Of a stretch of 57,388 bases of DNA, positions 14,794-22,729 are shown piece after piece (position 1 is the first letter of the stretch; each line of letters opens with the position of its first letter). This DNA comes from JAAYUD01 sp041907665. GTDB taxonomy: Bacteria; Bacteroidota; Bacteroidia; Bacteroidales; Bacteroidaceae. The translations under genes and the position numbers were made by a program. Below the pieces are notes generated by a model. That model saw nothing but the letters and a program-made list of their open reading frames with translations, was not told the origin of the DNA and searched no databases. Location of the stretch: contig JAYRGW010000022.1 in assembly GCA_041907665.1 (NCBI GenBank), forward strand, positions 1 through 57,388, in the 5' to 3' direction.

Positions 14794-17516
14794 TTATTTT
14801 TACGCGCTTCATCCAAAGAAGTTGTTTGAATTGTTTTTTCAGAATGCTCGTTGCATAGTGTCTCGTATTCTGAATAGAGCTTTTTGCGATATTCGTCTTT
14901 CGATGTAGGATTGATAAGTTGCGAAGCTACTGGAGCTACTTGTGAAGCATCTCTGACATAAGCAACCGGAGCTCTGTAGACCGGAGCAATTTTCAGTGCC
15001 GTATGCAATTTGGATGTGGTAGCACCTCCTATTATCAGTGGCAAGTCAAGTCCAGCTTTCTGTAATTCAATAGCGACATGAACCATTTCATCAAGCGAAG
15101 GTGTTATTAAGCCGCTAAGTCCGATCATATCGACCTTTTCTTCTATTGCTTTCTGCACAATCGTTTCGGCTGGCACCATGATACCCAGATCAATGACTTC
15201 GAATCCGTTGCATGACATTACTACCGATACGATGTTCTTGCCTATATCGTGTACATCTCCTTTTACAGTTGCCAATAACATTTTTCCTGCTGTTTTGGTA
15301 CTCGTCTTTTGCTCTTCGATAATAGGTTGCAGTATTGCTACGGCCTTTTTCATTGTTCGAGCAGTCTTCACTACTTGTGGCAAAAACATTTTCCCTGCAC
15401 CAAACAACTCTCCTACCTCATTCATTCCTTTCATTAGTGGTCCTTCAATGATGTCTACTGCTTTATCGTATTGTTTCAATGCTTCTTGCAAGTCTTCGTC
15501 AAGATAATCTCCTATACCTTTTACCAAAGCATATTTCAACCTCTCTTCTATTAATCCCGAACGCCACAATGTTTTTTGGCTACTTTCTTCTGTATGTCCT
15601 GTCTCTTTGTCTTTGAGCGTTTCTGCCATACTGATGAGGCGTTCCGATGCATCGGGGTGCCTATTTAGAACTACATCTTCGATACAAGTCAATACATCTG
15701 TTGGTATATCCGAATAGAGAATAGCAGATGCAGGATTGACAATGCCCATATCCATACCTTTTTGGATGGCGTGATAAAGAAATGCGGCATGCATAGCCTC
15801 TCTTATGTAGTTGTTGCCTCTAAAAGAAAAAGACAAGTTACTTACACCACCGCTTACATGCGCACCCGGAAGATTCTTCCGAATCCATTCGGCTGCTTCA
15901 ATAAAGTCTACAGCATAATTGTTGTGTTCTTCCATACCCGTTGCTACAGATAGTACATTCGGGTCGAATATAATATTTTGTGGATTGAAGTCGAGTTTCT
16001 CTCGAAGCAGATTGTAAGCTCTTTGACATACTTCTATTTTCCTTTCATAGCTACTTGCTTGTCCTTGTTCGTCGAATGCCATAACAACCGTTGCTGCACC
16101 AAGTTCTTGAATGGTTCGGGCGTGTTCAAGAAATATTTCTTCACCTTCTTTCAACGAGATGGAATTAACAATACATTTGCCTTGCAGGCACTTCAGTCCG
16201 GCTTCAATCACATCCCATTTCGAAGAGTCTATCATGATAGGCACTTTGGATATTTCAGGTTCCGATACGATTAGATTCAGAAAGTTGATCATCTCATCTT
16301 TCGTTTCCAATAGTCCGTCGTCCATATTGACGTCTATAATTTGTGCACCGTCTTCCACTTGTTTGCGGGCTATTGATAGCGCTTCTTCGTAATTCTTTTC
16401 TTTAATGAGGCGTAAGAACTTTTTCGAACCTGCTACATTACATCTTTCGCCTATGTTTATAAAGTTATTTTCTTTCTTTACTTCAAGTAGTTCGAGTCCA
16501 GAAAGCCATAGACATTCTGGCTTTGCTACCGGAACGTGTGGAATAGCTCCTTCTATCAATTCCGAATAACGGGCAATAAAAGCATCTGTGGTTCCACAGC
16601 AACCTCCTATTATATTGACCAATCCTTCCGAGATAAATTCTTTTATTTCAGCAGCCATCATTTCTGGTGTCTGGTCGTATTGGCCCAGCTGATTGGGAAG
16701 TCCTGCATTGGGATAGGCACTAATGTAATAAGGTGCATGAGCAGCCAATTCTTCAAGATAGGGTTTCATATCTTTAGCTCCAAAAGAACAGTTCAATCCT
16801 ACAGAAAAGATTCCCATATCTTGCACCGAAGCTAGAAATGCACCGAGTGTTTGTCCCGACAGTGTGCGACCACCTTTGTCAGAGAGTGTAACAGATAGCA
16901 TAAGAGGAACATGCCTATTTTGTTTGTTCATCGCTCTATTGGCAGCGTATATTGCGGCCTTGGCATTTAGCGTATCAAAAATTGTTTCGATAAGCAGTCC
17001 ATCAACTCCTCCTTCGAGTAGAGCTGATATTTGTTCGCTATATACATCGGCTAATTCGTCAAACGTAATAGAACGTGCCGATGGATTATTTACGTCGGGG
17101 CTCATTGAACATGCCTTATTTGTAGGTCCGATAGAACCCAATACGAAGCGCGGTTTTTGAGGCGTCTTTTTGGTATATTCGTCAGCTACAGAACGTGCCA
17201 ATTGTGCTGCGGCAATATTCAGCTCTTTTACTAAACGCTCGGAATGGTAATCCGATTGTGATACGGCATTGGCATTAAAAGAATTTGTTTCTATTAGATC
17301 GGCTCCGGCTTCTAGATATTTCCGGTGAATTTCTCGGATGACATCGGGACGTGTCAGACAGAGCATATCGTTGTTTCCCTTTAGCTGTCCGATATGATCC
17401 TTGAACCGTTCTCCTCTAAAATCTTCTTCAAGTAGTCCGTAGTGTTGTATCATCGTACCCATTGCCCCATCGAGTATCAAGATACGTTCTTTAGTAAGTT
17501 GCTGTATAGAATTCAT
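14778..17516 (-). CDS. metH: Cobalamin-dependent methionine synthase lacking the activation domain
   Basis: The 912-residue enzyme moves a methyl group from methyltetrahydrofolate to homocysteine through cobalamin. The homocysteine domain (1-320) keeps its zinc ligands C243, C306 and C307. The pterin domain covers about 345-600, and the B12 cap and Rossmann domains about 640-890 carry DVHDIG with axial H756. The protein ends at NLF right after the B12 domain. It therefore lacks the C-terminal AdoMet-dependent reactivation domain of the 1227-residue E. coli enzyme, as is usual in Bacteroides. It is the last gene of the leftward operon beginning at 19382. Confidence 0.96.
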   Translation of the reverse strand: MNSIQQLTKERILILDGAMGTMIQHYGLLEEDFRGERFKDHIGQLKGNNDMLCLTRPDVIREIHRKYLEAGADLIETNSFNANAVSQSDYHSERLVKELNIAAAQLARSVADEYTKKTPQKPRFVLGSIGPTNKACSMSPDVNNPSARSITFDELADVYSEQISALLEGGVDGLLIETIFDTLNAKAAIYAANRAMNKQNRHVPLMLSVTLSDKGGRTLSGQTLGAFLASVQDMGIFSVGLNCSFGAKDMKPYLEELAAHAPYYISAYPNAGLPNQLGQYDQTPEMMAAEIKEFISEGLVNIIGGCCGTTDAFIARYSELIEGAIPHVPVAKPECLWLSGLELLEVKKENNFINIGERCNVAGSKKFLRLIKEKNYEEALSIARKQVEDGAQIIDVNMDDGLLETKDEMINFLNLIVSEPEISKVPIMIDSSKWDVIEAGLKCLQGKCIVNSISLKEGEEIFLEHARTIQELGAATVVMAFDEQGQASSYERKIEVCQRAYNLLREKLDFNPQNIIFDPNVLSVATGMEEHNNYAVDFIEAAEWIRKNLPGAHVSGGVSNLSFSFRGNNYIREAMHAAFLYHAIQKGMDMGIVNPASAILYSDIPTDVLTCIEDVVLNRHPDASERLISMAETLKDKETGHTEESSQKTLWRSGLIEERLKYALVKGIGDYLDEDLQEALKQYDKAVDIIEGPLMKGMNEVGELFGAGKMFLPQVVKTARTMKKAVAILQPIIEEQKTSTKTAGKMLLATVKGDVHDIGKNIVSVVMSCNGFEVIDLGIMVPAETIVQKAIEEKVDMIGLSGLITPSLDEMVHVAIELQKAGLDLPLIIGGATTSKLHTALKIAPVYRAPVAYVRDASQVAPVASQLINPTSKDEYRKKLYSEYETLCNEHSEKTIQTTSLDEARKNKLNLF

Positions 17517-17538
17517 TTCTTTCTTGTTTATTCTTTAG

Positions 17539-17991
17539 CTATTTCTTAAACATTCTATCCATTTCGCGTTTGTCGTCTTTCTCGCGAAGAGTCTGGCGTT
17601 TATCATATTCTTTTTTACCTTTAGCCAAGGCGATAGCTACTTTGGCTAGTCCTTTTTCGTTGATGAAGAGCCGTATCGGAATGATCGTATACCCTGTCTC
17701 GGTTACTCCGCGTTGCAGTTTGCGTAGCTCTTTTTTGGTAAGCAATAGTTTGCGGTCGTGACGGGCCGGATGATTGTTATAGGTACCATAAAAATAAGGA
17801 GTTATATTCATATTTTTTATCCACATTTCTCCTTTATCGAAGATACAATAAGTATCTACCAAGCTTGCCTTACCCAATCGAATTGATTTAATTTCTGTTC
17901 CGGTAAGCACAATGCCTGCTGTATAGGTATCTATAAACTCGTAGTCAAACGAAGCCTTCTTGTTCTTTATATTGATATTATTTAGATTCAT
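17539..17991 (-). CDS. smpB: SsrA-binding protein SmpB
   Basis: The 150-residue protein binds tmRNA and delivers it to stalled ribosomes. The conserved core is seen in YEFIDTYTAGIVLTGTEIKSIRLGKASL and PARHDRKLLLTKKELRKL. The basic C-terminal tail (AKGKKEYDKRQTLREKDDKREMDR) is the part that enters the ribosome decoding channel. It lies between the Yip1 gene (3-base gap) and metH (22-base gap) in one leftward operon. Confidence 0.96.
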   Translation of the reverse strand: MNLNNINIKNKKASFDYEFIDTYTAGIVLTGTEIKSIRLGKASLVDTYCIFDKGEMWIKNMNITPYFYGTYNNHPARHDRKLLLTKKELRKLQRGVTETGYTIIPIRLFINEKGLAKVAIALAKGKKEYDKRQTLREKDDKREMDRMFKK

Positions 17992-17994
17992 AAG

Positions 17995-18570
17995 CTAATT
18001 GAATATAGTGGCTAGATTTCGATATATAAATTCTATAAGCATTGGGCAACCGATGATCGTGATAGAAAATGCTATCGTGAAAGGCATTTTTAACGAATTA
18101 TCTACTTTCATCATTGGAGTACTTCCTACGTATACGATATACAGAGTATAGAGTTGTATCATAATGCCTATTGGCTGCATAGAAGGCAATATTCCGGTAA
18201 TCATATCGGCTATAAATACCATTGTCATCGAGTAGCCGATAAACACTAAAACCTGTTGCGGGCTCCTCTCTATTCTGAACCAACGTAGCAGGTATTTATT
18301 AATAATGTAGGCGGCCAAGAAAAAACCACCGAATAGTGCGATAGCTATTCCGCAACAATCTACCATGCTCAATTGAAATGATAATGGTGTGTTCCAACCA
18401 CGTCGATATATGGATCCTATGAGCCATGCGATTCCGCAGAAACCTATCATCGGATAGACATAGTCTACAATGACCTTTTGGCTATCCTGATTAACACAAA
18501 TATCTTCCCATGCTTTAGCAGGGGAAGATATTAATGAAAATATTAGCTTAAATATATTTTTGTACTGCAA
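17995..18570 (-). CDS. YIP1 family membrane protein
   Basis: The 191-residue protein has about five hydrophobic segments and the YIP1-type N terminus (IFKLIFSLISSPAKAWEDI). The role of bacterial members is unknown. The only start that keeps the conserved N terminus is a TTG at 18570; the next Met is about 40 residues in. It begins 5 bases after the NigD-like gene ends and stops 3 bases before smpB, so it is translated in a tight operon. Confidence 0.8.
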   Translation of the reverse strand: MQYKNIFKLIFSLISSPAKAWEDICVNQDSQKVIVDYVYPMIGFCGIAWLIGSIYRRGWNTPLSFQLSMVDCCGIAIALFGGFFLAAYIINKYLLRWFRIERSPQQVLVFIGYSMTMVFIADMITGILPSMQPIGIMIQLYTLYIVYVGSTPMMKVDNSLKMPFTIAFSITIIGCPMLIEFIYRNLATIFN

Positions 18571-18575
18571 ATTTA

Positions 18576-19382
18576 TTAATTAGATTTTGTTGTATAATTA
18601 ATGGTATATGTTGTTCCCGATGAAGGAAGTGTTGTACTCGTTTCATTGATGTTTGTATGTAGCGCTATCTTTGTAGGAGCATTTCCTGCTAGATTGGTAA
18701 ATTGATGGACCATGTCAGCTATATTAAATGAATGATAATATAAAGATGGATAAGAACCTACATAATATGATGAAGTATAGGTGGCACTTTTGTCGGAAGT
18801 GTGATGGCTTAGATATATATCCATCGTTGTTGCTCCTGATGTTACATCGGCAGGGTAAAATACTAATGTAAAGTAATGGTTTGGAGTAGAAAAGTAATAA
18901 TCTGCTCCTATCAATAGATTTCCATAAGTAGAATCGTAAAGAGTAAATTTATCTTCAGAAGTATTGCTGAGTGGATCTAAACTTATTAATGGAGATTGTG
19001 TAACTTTATTAATAGAATCATTGGCAGCACCTTTTGTTGTAGAGATTGATGTACCTTCCAAACTAACAGCATAGCTAAGGCTAATATTTATCTGAGTTGT
19101 AGAAGTTGAAGTACTACTTGATGTAACTTTAGTATATGCAATAAAAGCTAATCCAGAAGTTGCACTAAATTTATTTGTACTTTCAACATTTGCTAAAGAA
19201 GTAGAGGTCGGAATGAGTAAAGTACCTGTTTGTGTTTGAAAATAAATACTGCCATAAGAACTGACCACCTTAACAATTCCTGTATAAGTGCTGTCCGAAT
19301 CGCTACTACTATTCAAGCACGAGGTTAATCCCAACACTAATGTTGATAGCAATACTAATGACCAAATTTTAATCCTTTTCAT
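18576..19382 (-). CDS. NigD-like lipoprotein
   Basis: The 268-residue protein has a lipoprotein signal ending LGLTSC (Cys22), followed by a Ser/Asp-rich spacer and a Ser/Thr-rich beta-strand protein. The layout matches NigD-like Bacteroidales lipoproteins: an N-terminal OB-like strand region (YTGIVKVVSSYGSIYFQT) and a C-terminal Ig-like part. It should be anchored in the outer membrane. It is the first gene of the operon with Yip1, smpB and metH. The family assignment rests on architecture rather than a decisive motif. Confidence 0.65.
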   Translation of the reverse strand: MKRIKIWSLVLLSTLVLGLTSCLNSSSDSDSTYTGIVKVVSSYGSIYFQTQTGTLLIPTSTSLANVESTNKFSATSGLAFIAYTKVTSSSTSTSTTQINISLSYAVSLEGTSISTTKGAANDSINKVTQSPLISLDPLSNTSEDKFTLYDSTYGNLLIGADYYFSTPNHYFTLVFYPADVTSGATTMDIYLSHHTSDKSATYTSSYYVGSYPSLYYHSFNIADMVHQFTNLAGNAPTKIALHTNINETSTTLPSSGTTYTINYTTKSN

Positions 19383-19405
19383 AATTCAAATTTTATTTTA
19401 TTCGA

Positions 19406-19413
19406 CAAATATA
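19406..19413 (-). promoter_or_regulatory. Promoter -7 box of the NigD-like/smpB/metH operon
   Basis: The minus strand reads TATATTTG, matching TAnnTTTG. The leader would be about 20 bases. Confidence 0.5.
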
Positions 19414-19468
19414 TAAATTTCTACTTTCTTTTTATACAAATGCAACACAAAATAAAATACTGCATGTA

Positions 19469-19978
19469 TTACTTAACTATTTTTGCAAAATCTTCAATAT
19501 GTTTGTCTACATAATGTGCTATTTCAGTAGTAATTTGCTCTTCTTCTTCAATATATATATCATCCAAATCGTCGAAGTTTTCATATTCTTCATACATTGC
19601 CATAAATTCTTCTTCGGTTCTTTCTTTCTCTAAATCTTCCCTGTGGGCGTCATATATCTTTTTTGCTTTATATATCAATTTACTGAATTCGGGTGCCCCC
19701 CACAATCTCATTGCTTTGGCAAAAGGATTGTCGAAGATGTAACTGCCATATCCATTCTGAATCAGCTGGCAGAATCCTCCTACAAGAACTTCTTCTCTTA
19801 GTATATCGTAGGCAAGCAGTGTATGTTGATTACCGTTGAGCAGTTGCATGTTTTGTGCAGACGGCTCCCCTCCTATCGCTTCGCGATATTTGTTGGTAAA
19901 CACTTTGACGAATGCAGCCATATTCTGTTGTGCTGCTGTTTTTAGTGCATCTTCTTTAATCTCTATATTAGTTTCCAT
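19469..19978 (-). CDS. DMP19-like (DUF4375) protein
   Basis: The 169-residue cytoplasmic protein has the DUF4375/DMP19 pattern: EVLVGGFCQLIQNGYGSYIFDN followed by AMRLWGAPEFSKLIYKAKKIY. It ends in a very acidic stretch (EEFMAMYEEYENFDDLDDIY). Some family members from other bacteria have been described as DNA mimics that sequester DNA-binding proteins, and the acidity here fits such a role, but function is unproven. The gene appears monocistronic. Confidence 0.7.
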   Translation of the reverse strand: METNIEIKEDALKTAAQQNMAAFVKVFTNKYREAIGGEPSAQNMQLLNGNQHTLLAYDILREEVLVGGFCQLIQNGYGSYIFDNPFAKAMRLWGAPEFSKLIYKAKKIYDAHREDLEKERTEEEFMAMYEEYENFDDLDDIYIEEEEQITTEIAHYVDKHIEDFAKIVK

Positions 19979-20078
19979 TTTTATTTGAATTTAATTGTGC
20001 AAATATCTAAAAAAATATCAGTTCTCACTTTTTGTTAATTAATAAATGTTAGTTCTCTCTATTTTTCTATCGCAAAGA

Positions 20079-20109
20079 TTTGTAATCTCTGATATAACTT
20101 CTATATTTG
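20079..20109 (+). promoter_or_regulatory. Consensus promoter for a short plus-strand transcript
   Basis: TTTG (20079-20082), exactly 19 bases, then TATATTTG (20102-20109) matches the Bacteroides consensus TTTG-N19-TAnnTTTG. It points to the right, against both neighbouring genes. Confidence 0.7.
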
Positions 20110-20112
20110 CTA

Positions 20113-20182
20113 CTGTTTTTTCATAGTATTAGATTTAAGGTTAACAAGGTTGGTGTACGGCGGTACACCTTTTTTCTTTTTT
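20113..20182 (+). ncRNA. Candidate small RNA between convergent-orientation signals
   Basis: A consensus promoter at 20079-20109 is followed about 40 bases later by an intrinsic terminator. GGTGTAC (20152-20158) and GTACACC (20163-20169) close a GGCG loop, followed by TTTTTTCTTTTTT. The product would be about 65-70 bases. No start codon with a useful frame exists in it. The flanking genes are both on the minus strand, and on that strand no T run follows the hairpin, so it does not serve them. The 3-prime end faces the 3-prime end of the 20196 gene. Confidence 0.6.
20152..20182 (+). terminator. Intrinsic terminator of the candidate small RNA
   Basis: A perfect 7-bp stem with a tetraloop (GGCG) and a T-rich tract occur on the plus strand only. 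Confidence 0.75.
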
Positions 20183-20195
20183 ATCTGTCTTGCTA

Positions 20196-20783
20196 TTATA
20201 ATTCGTTGCCTTGAATACCCATTCCTGCCAATATAGGAAATAATGCCGACTCTGCCTTTGAGCTTTCTGTCTGAGCATACTTTGCAGGATCCAACACAAA
20301 CGTATAGGTTCCTTTATCTTTCATCTCGCTCAATTTGACATGTACTTCTTCATCGTATGATGAAACTTCGGGCAACACTCCCAATCTCTTTATCTCTTTC
20401 GACTCTTTGGTCAGTTCCAAAATGTTCAAAGCCAAATCTTTTCTGGTTACCAAATCTTTGCATGGCGCACCGATCATTTCAAAATAACCGATATTGTCGT
20501 CGAAACCTTTACCGTTCAAATCGATAGCTATATCATTGGGGTTGGCAAGAGCCAATTTCTCTGAATAAGCATCGTAAACCCAAATCACCAGACATTTGTT
20601 TTCCTTGCCTCTCACTCCCATATCGAGCATCAGATAGTCCAGCAGATAGGGTATATTCACATTTTCTATCGGGCGTTGCAATTTTTCTTTATAATATTTT
20701 TCCATGTCAGCAATGAGCGTATTCAAAAAATAGACATCTATTATCAGTACGTTCTCAGGAAATTTGATTGCGGATGTTTCCAT
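20196..20783 (-). CDS. Conserved hypothetical cytoplasmic protein, 195 aa
   Basis: I cannot assign a family with confidence, although it looks like one of the small conserved Bacteroidales proteins of unknown function. There is no signal peptide or membrane segment. Visible features are a hydrophobic core near the N terminus (FPENVLIIDVYFLNTLIADM), YLLDYLMLDMGVRGKENKCL, and a C-terminal part resembling a short flexible tail. It has its own promoter at 20830-20837. Confidence 0.65.
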   Translation of the reverse strand: METSAIKFPENVLIIDVYFLNTLIADMEKYYKEKLQRPIENVNIPYLLDYLMLDMGVRGKENKCLVIWVYDAYSEKLALANPNDIAIDLNGKGFDDNIGYFEMIGAPCKDLVTRKDLALNILELTKESKEIKRLGVLPEVSSYDEEVHVKLSEMKDKGTYTFVLDPAKYAQTESSKAESALFPILAGMGIQGNEL

Positions 20784-20829
20784 GCTTATTTTCTTTATGT
20801 TTTATTCTTAATAATCTTGATATTCGGTG

Positions 20830-20837
20830 CAAAGATA
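20830..20837 (-). promoter_or_regulatory. Promoter -7 box of the 195-aa hypothetical gene
   Basis: The minus strand reads TATCTTTG, matching TAnnTTTG. The leader is about 45 bases. Confidence 0.6.
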
Positions 20838-20839
20838 CG

Positions 20840-21398
20840 AATTAATAAACAATAAAGCACGGTATCTCTTTCATTACATTTCAATTAATTTCAGGCTTTT
20901 ATACGAAAGAGCATTAATCTTTTTCTAGCGCCTGAATATGCCTTGTGTAATAAGAATTGTATCTCTAATGCAACACAAACGTATGTTTCGTCTTTCGGAA
21001 AATAAAGATTCAACCTTTTTGTTTCATCGCCTCATTGTTTTTGTACGTATGGTTCATACGTTTGGTGGTGACCATACATTCGTCTGCTGCCCAGCAAACG
21101 AATGAGAAGAACGGAAGATTTGGATGAACGGTCTTTATTTAAAGCATGATACATACGGATGATCATTGTCGCTCTATCAGATGTTGTTACTATGGTTACC
21201 TTTCTATGTAGCGTTGCAGTAACAACGTAAAGACGATAGATAAAACAGCACAACGCTTGTCGTTTTATATTGTACGTGTACATCAATCTGTTGATAATAA
21301 AGCCACTAAAACTTGCAACACATGCTTATAAATGGAGATTTATCTTTTTGTCCATGGAAAATAATCAAACTTATTTTTGTTATTTCGATTGCCTTGCA
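20840..21398. repeat. Palindrome-rich intergenic region, about 560 bases
   Basis: No protein gene is seen. Three hairpins stand out: ACGTATG/CATACGT at 21045-21051 and 21055-21061; CATTCGT/ACGAATG at 21077-21083 and 21098-21104, with a further TGCT/AGCA pair inside; and GTTGTTACT/AGTAACAAC at 21183-21191 and 21218-21226. The word ACGTATG also occurs at 20979-20985. The same word recurs in the long hairpin near 41.1 kb and beside dispersed repeat copy 1. Confidence 0.6.
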
Positions 21399-21399
21399 C

Positions 21400-21407
21400 T
21401 ATCTTTG
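21400..21407 (+). promoter_or_regulatory. Promoter -7 box of the DUF5606 gene
   Basis: TATCTTTG with TTTG at 21376-21379 (20-base spacing) matches the Bacteroides promoter. An upstream ORF start at 21377 falls inside this promoter, so the ATG at 21440 is the start. Confidence 0.65.
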
Positions 21408-21439
21408 AAGCTCGAATTTTAAAAAATATACGAAATCTT

Positions 21440-21946
21440 ATGATAAAGAATATCTTATCTGTATCCGGAAAGCCCGGTTTGTATAAGCTTGTTTCGCGTA
21501 GCAAAAACATGCTTATCATAGAGTCGATTATCGACAAAAAACGTATGCCTGTTTACGATCACGAAAAAGTTGTTTCATTGGGTGATATCGCTATTTATAC
21601 CGATGGAGATGATAAGCCGTTGAGTACCCTTTTCGAAGAGATCAAAGCTAAACAGAATGATGCTCCCATCGATATCGATTACAAGAAGGCTTCGAAAGAT
21701 GAGTTAGAAGGGTTTTTGGAAAGCATTCTTCCTAATTTTGATCGCGATCGTGTTTATCCGTCAGATATAAAGAAAATCATTCAGTGGTATAATTTACTTA
21801 TCAGTAATGGTATTACCGATTTTCATGACGAGACATTGCCTCAGAAAGAAGAAGAGCCCGAGGTTGTTGCTGAAGCACCAAAGAGCGAACCTGTAGAGGA
21901 AGAAAAGAAAGCTCCTAAAGCAAGAGCTAAAAAGACGGTAAAATAA
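21440..21946 (+). CDS. DUF5606 domain protein
   Basis: The 168-residue cytoplasmic protein begins MIKNILSVSGKPGLYKLVS, the signature of the DUF5606 family found across Bacteroidetes. The first part (about 1-60) looks like a small beta barrel and the middle (about 75-140) is helical. The C-terminal 35 residues are a Glu/Lys/Ala/Pro-rich tail ending KAPKARAKKTVK, which is likely disordered and could bind nucleic acid. The function is unknown. Start choice is fixed by the promoter just upstream. Confidence 0.85.
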   Translation: MIKNILSVSGKPGLYKLVSRSKNMLIIESIIDKKRMPVYDHEKVVSLGDIAIYTDGDDKPLSTLFEEIKAKQNDAPIDIDYKKASKDELEGFLESILPNFDRDRVYPSDIKKIIQWYNLLISNGITDFHDETLPQKEEEPEVVAEAPKSEPVEEEKKAPKARAKKTVK

Positions 21947-21960
21947 GCTGCAAGCAGAAT

Positions 21961-21998
21961 AAAAAAAAGAGGTCGTTGAAAAACGGTCTCTTTTTTTT
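21961..21998. terminator. Bidirectional terminator between convergent genes
   Basis: An A-run and GAG on the left pair with CTC and a T-run on the right, with an inner CGTT/AACG stem. Both strands present a T-run after the stem, so it can serve the DUF5606 gene and the FMN-binding gene. Confidence 0.85.
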
Positions 21999-22036
21999 AT
22001 GTTTGATTCTATGGTTTTGTGCGTAATTGTTTGCGC

Positions 22037-22534
22037 TTATTTTATTTTCTTTTCTTTCGCCTTTTTGCTTATCAATTGAACGTTTTTGATAATTGCGCGG
22101 CTCGAAAAAGTCGCTCCCGTTACTCCGTCTACTTTTTCGTCTTTAGCTTTCTGGATGTTCTTTCCGTTCCATTTGTTGAATAATCCTTCTGCTGCTACTT
22201 TGCTTAGATATTTGGGCGTTTCGTTGTTATTGAAAGCTGTCACTTTACGTATTTTCTGATTCTTGTCAGTGACAATTAATATTGGGACAGGGCCTCTGAA
22301 ACCGCGAATATCTTTTCCGTATTCACTACTGTTGAATACATATCCCAATAATTTACCTTTGCTATCTACAGCCTTGTTCCATACATCGTTGATTTTCACA
22401 ATCTTTGTTGCCGAAGGATATGTTTTCTTTACTATTTCGAGCGGAGACTCTTTGAGCGAGTGATTGGCTTCTTGTGCCGAAATTCCGCAAAACGTCAGTA
22501 TCATAAGTGCAAGACTTAATATTAACTTTCTCAT
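22037..22534 (-). CDS. Exported FMN-binding domain protein
   Basis: The 165-residue protein has a signal peptide (MRKLILSLALMILTFCGISA) and an FMN-binding domain like that of RnfG/NqrC. The motif D136-G-V-T-G-A-T142 fits the flavinylation consensus in which ApbE attaches FMN to the Thr, so T142 is the predicted modified residue. The protein would act as an extracytoplasmic one-domain electron carrier. An apbE gene is present at 31377 in this window but not adjacent. The lysine-rich C terminus (KKAKEKKIK) is unremarkable. Confidence 0.82.
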   Translation of the reverse strand: MRKLILSLALMILTFCGISAQEANHSLKESPLEIVKKTYPSATKIVKINDVWNKAVDSKGKLLGYVFNSSEYGKDIRGFRGPVPILIVTDKNQKIRKVTAFNNNETPKYLSKVAAEGLFNKWNGKNIQKAKDEKVDGVTGATFSSRAIIKNVQLISKKAKEKKIK

Positions 22535-22715
22535 GTTGTTCAGTTTTTATTTATTATCAATGAATTTTTTAACGGAGCGAAATTAATCATTAATATTGAT
22601 AGCAGGAAAAGCTTTTCAATAATTTTAGTACTAATTAGGCTAATAATATGCTGTTACTGTCTTCGATTGGCAACAAAAATAAATGAATTTATTTTCAATT
22701 CTCTTTGGCTTGCAT

Positions 22716-22723
22716 TATCTTTG
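22716..22723 (+). promoter_or_regulatory. Promoter -7 box six bases before the queC start
   Basis: TATCTTTG matches TAnnTTTG. Transcription would begin within about three bases of the ATG at 22730, implying a leaderless message. The -33 region is weak. Confidence 0.55.
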
Positions 22724-22729
22724 CACTCT

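Noticed and set aside
15178..17160. Several ORFs of 60-110 codons on the plus strand opposite metH
   Set aside because: MetH is a full-length, well-conserved protein on the minus strand; the opposite ORFs are shadows with no recognisable domains.
17995..19382. Cobalamin or SAM riboswitch controlling metH
   Set aside because: metH is the fourth gene of an operon with gaps of only 3-22 bases, and the leader before the first gene is about 20 bases, too short for such an element.
20150..20182. Hairpin as terminator of the leftward gene at 20196-20783
   Set aside because: On the minus strand no T run follows the stem; the T tract is only on the plus strand, which supports a rightward transcript.
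22560..22729. preQ1 riboswitch before queC
   Set aside because: The likely start of transcription is only a few bases before the ATG, leaving no room for a leader, and no suitable hairpin with an A-rich tail is seen.
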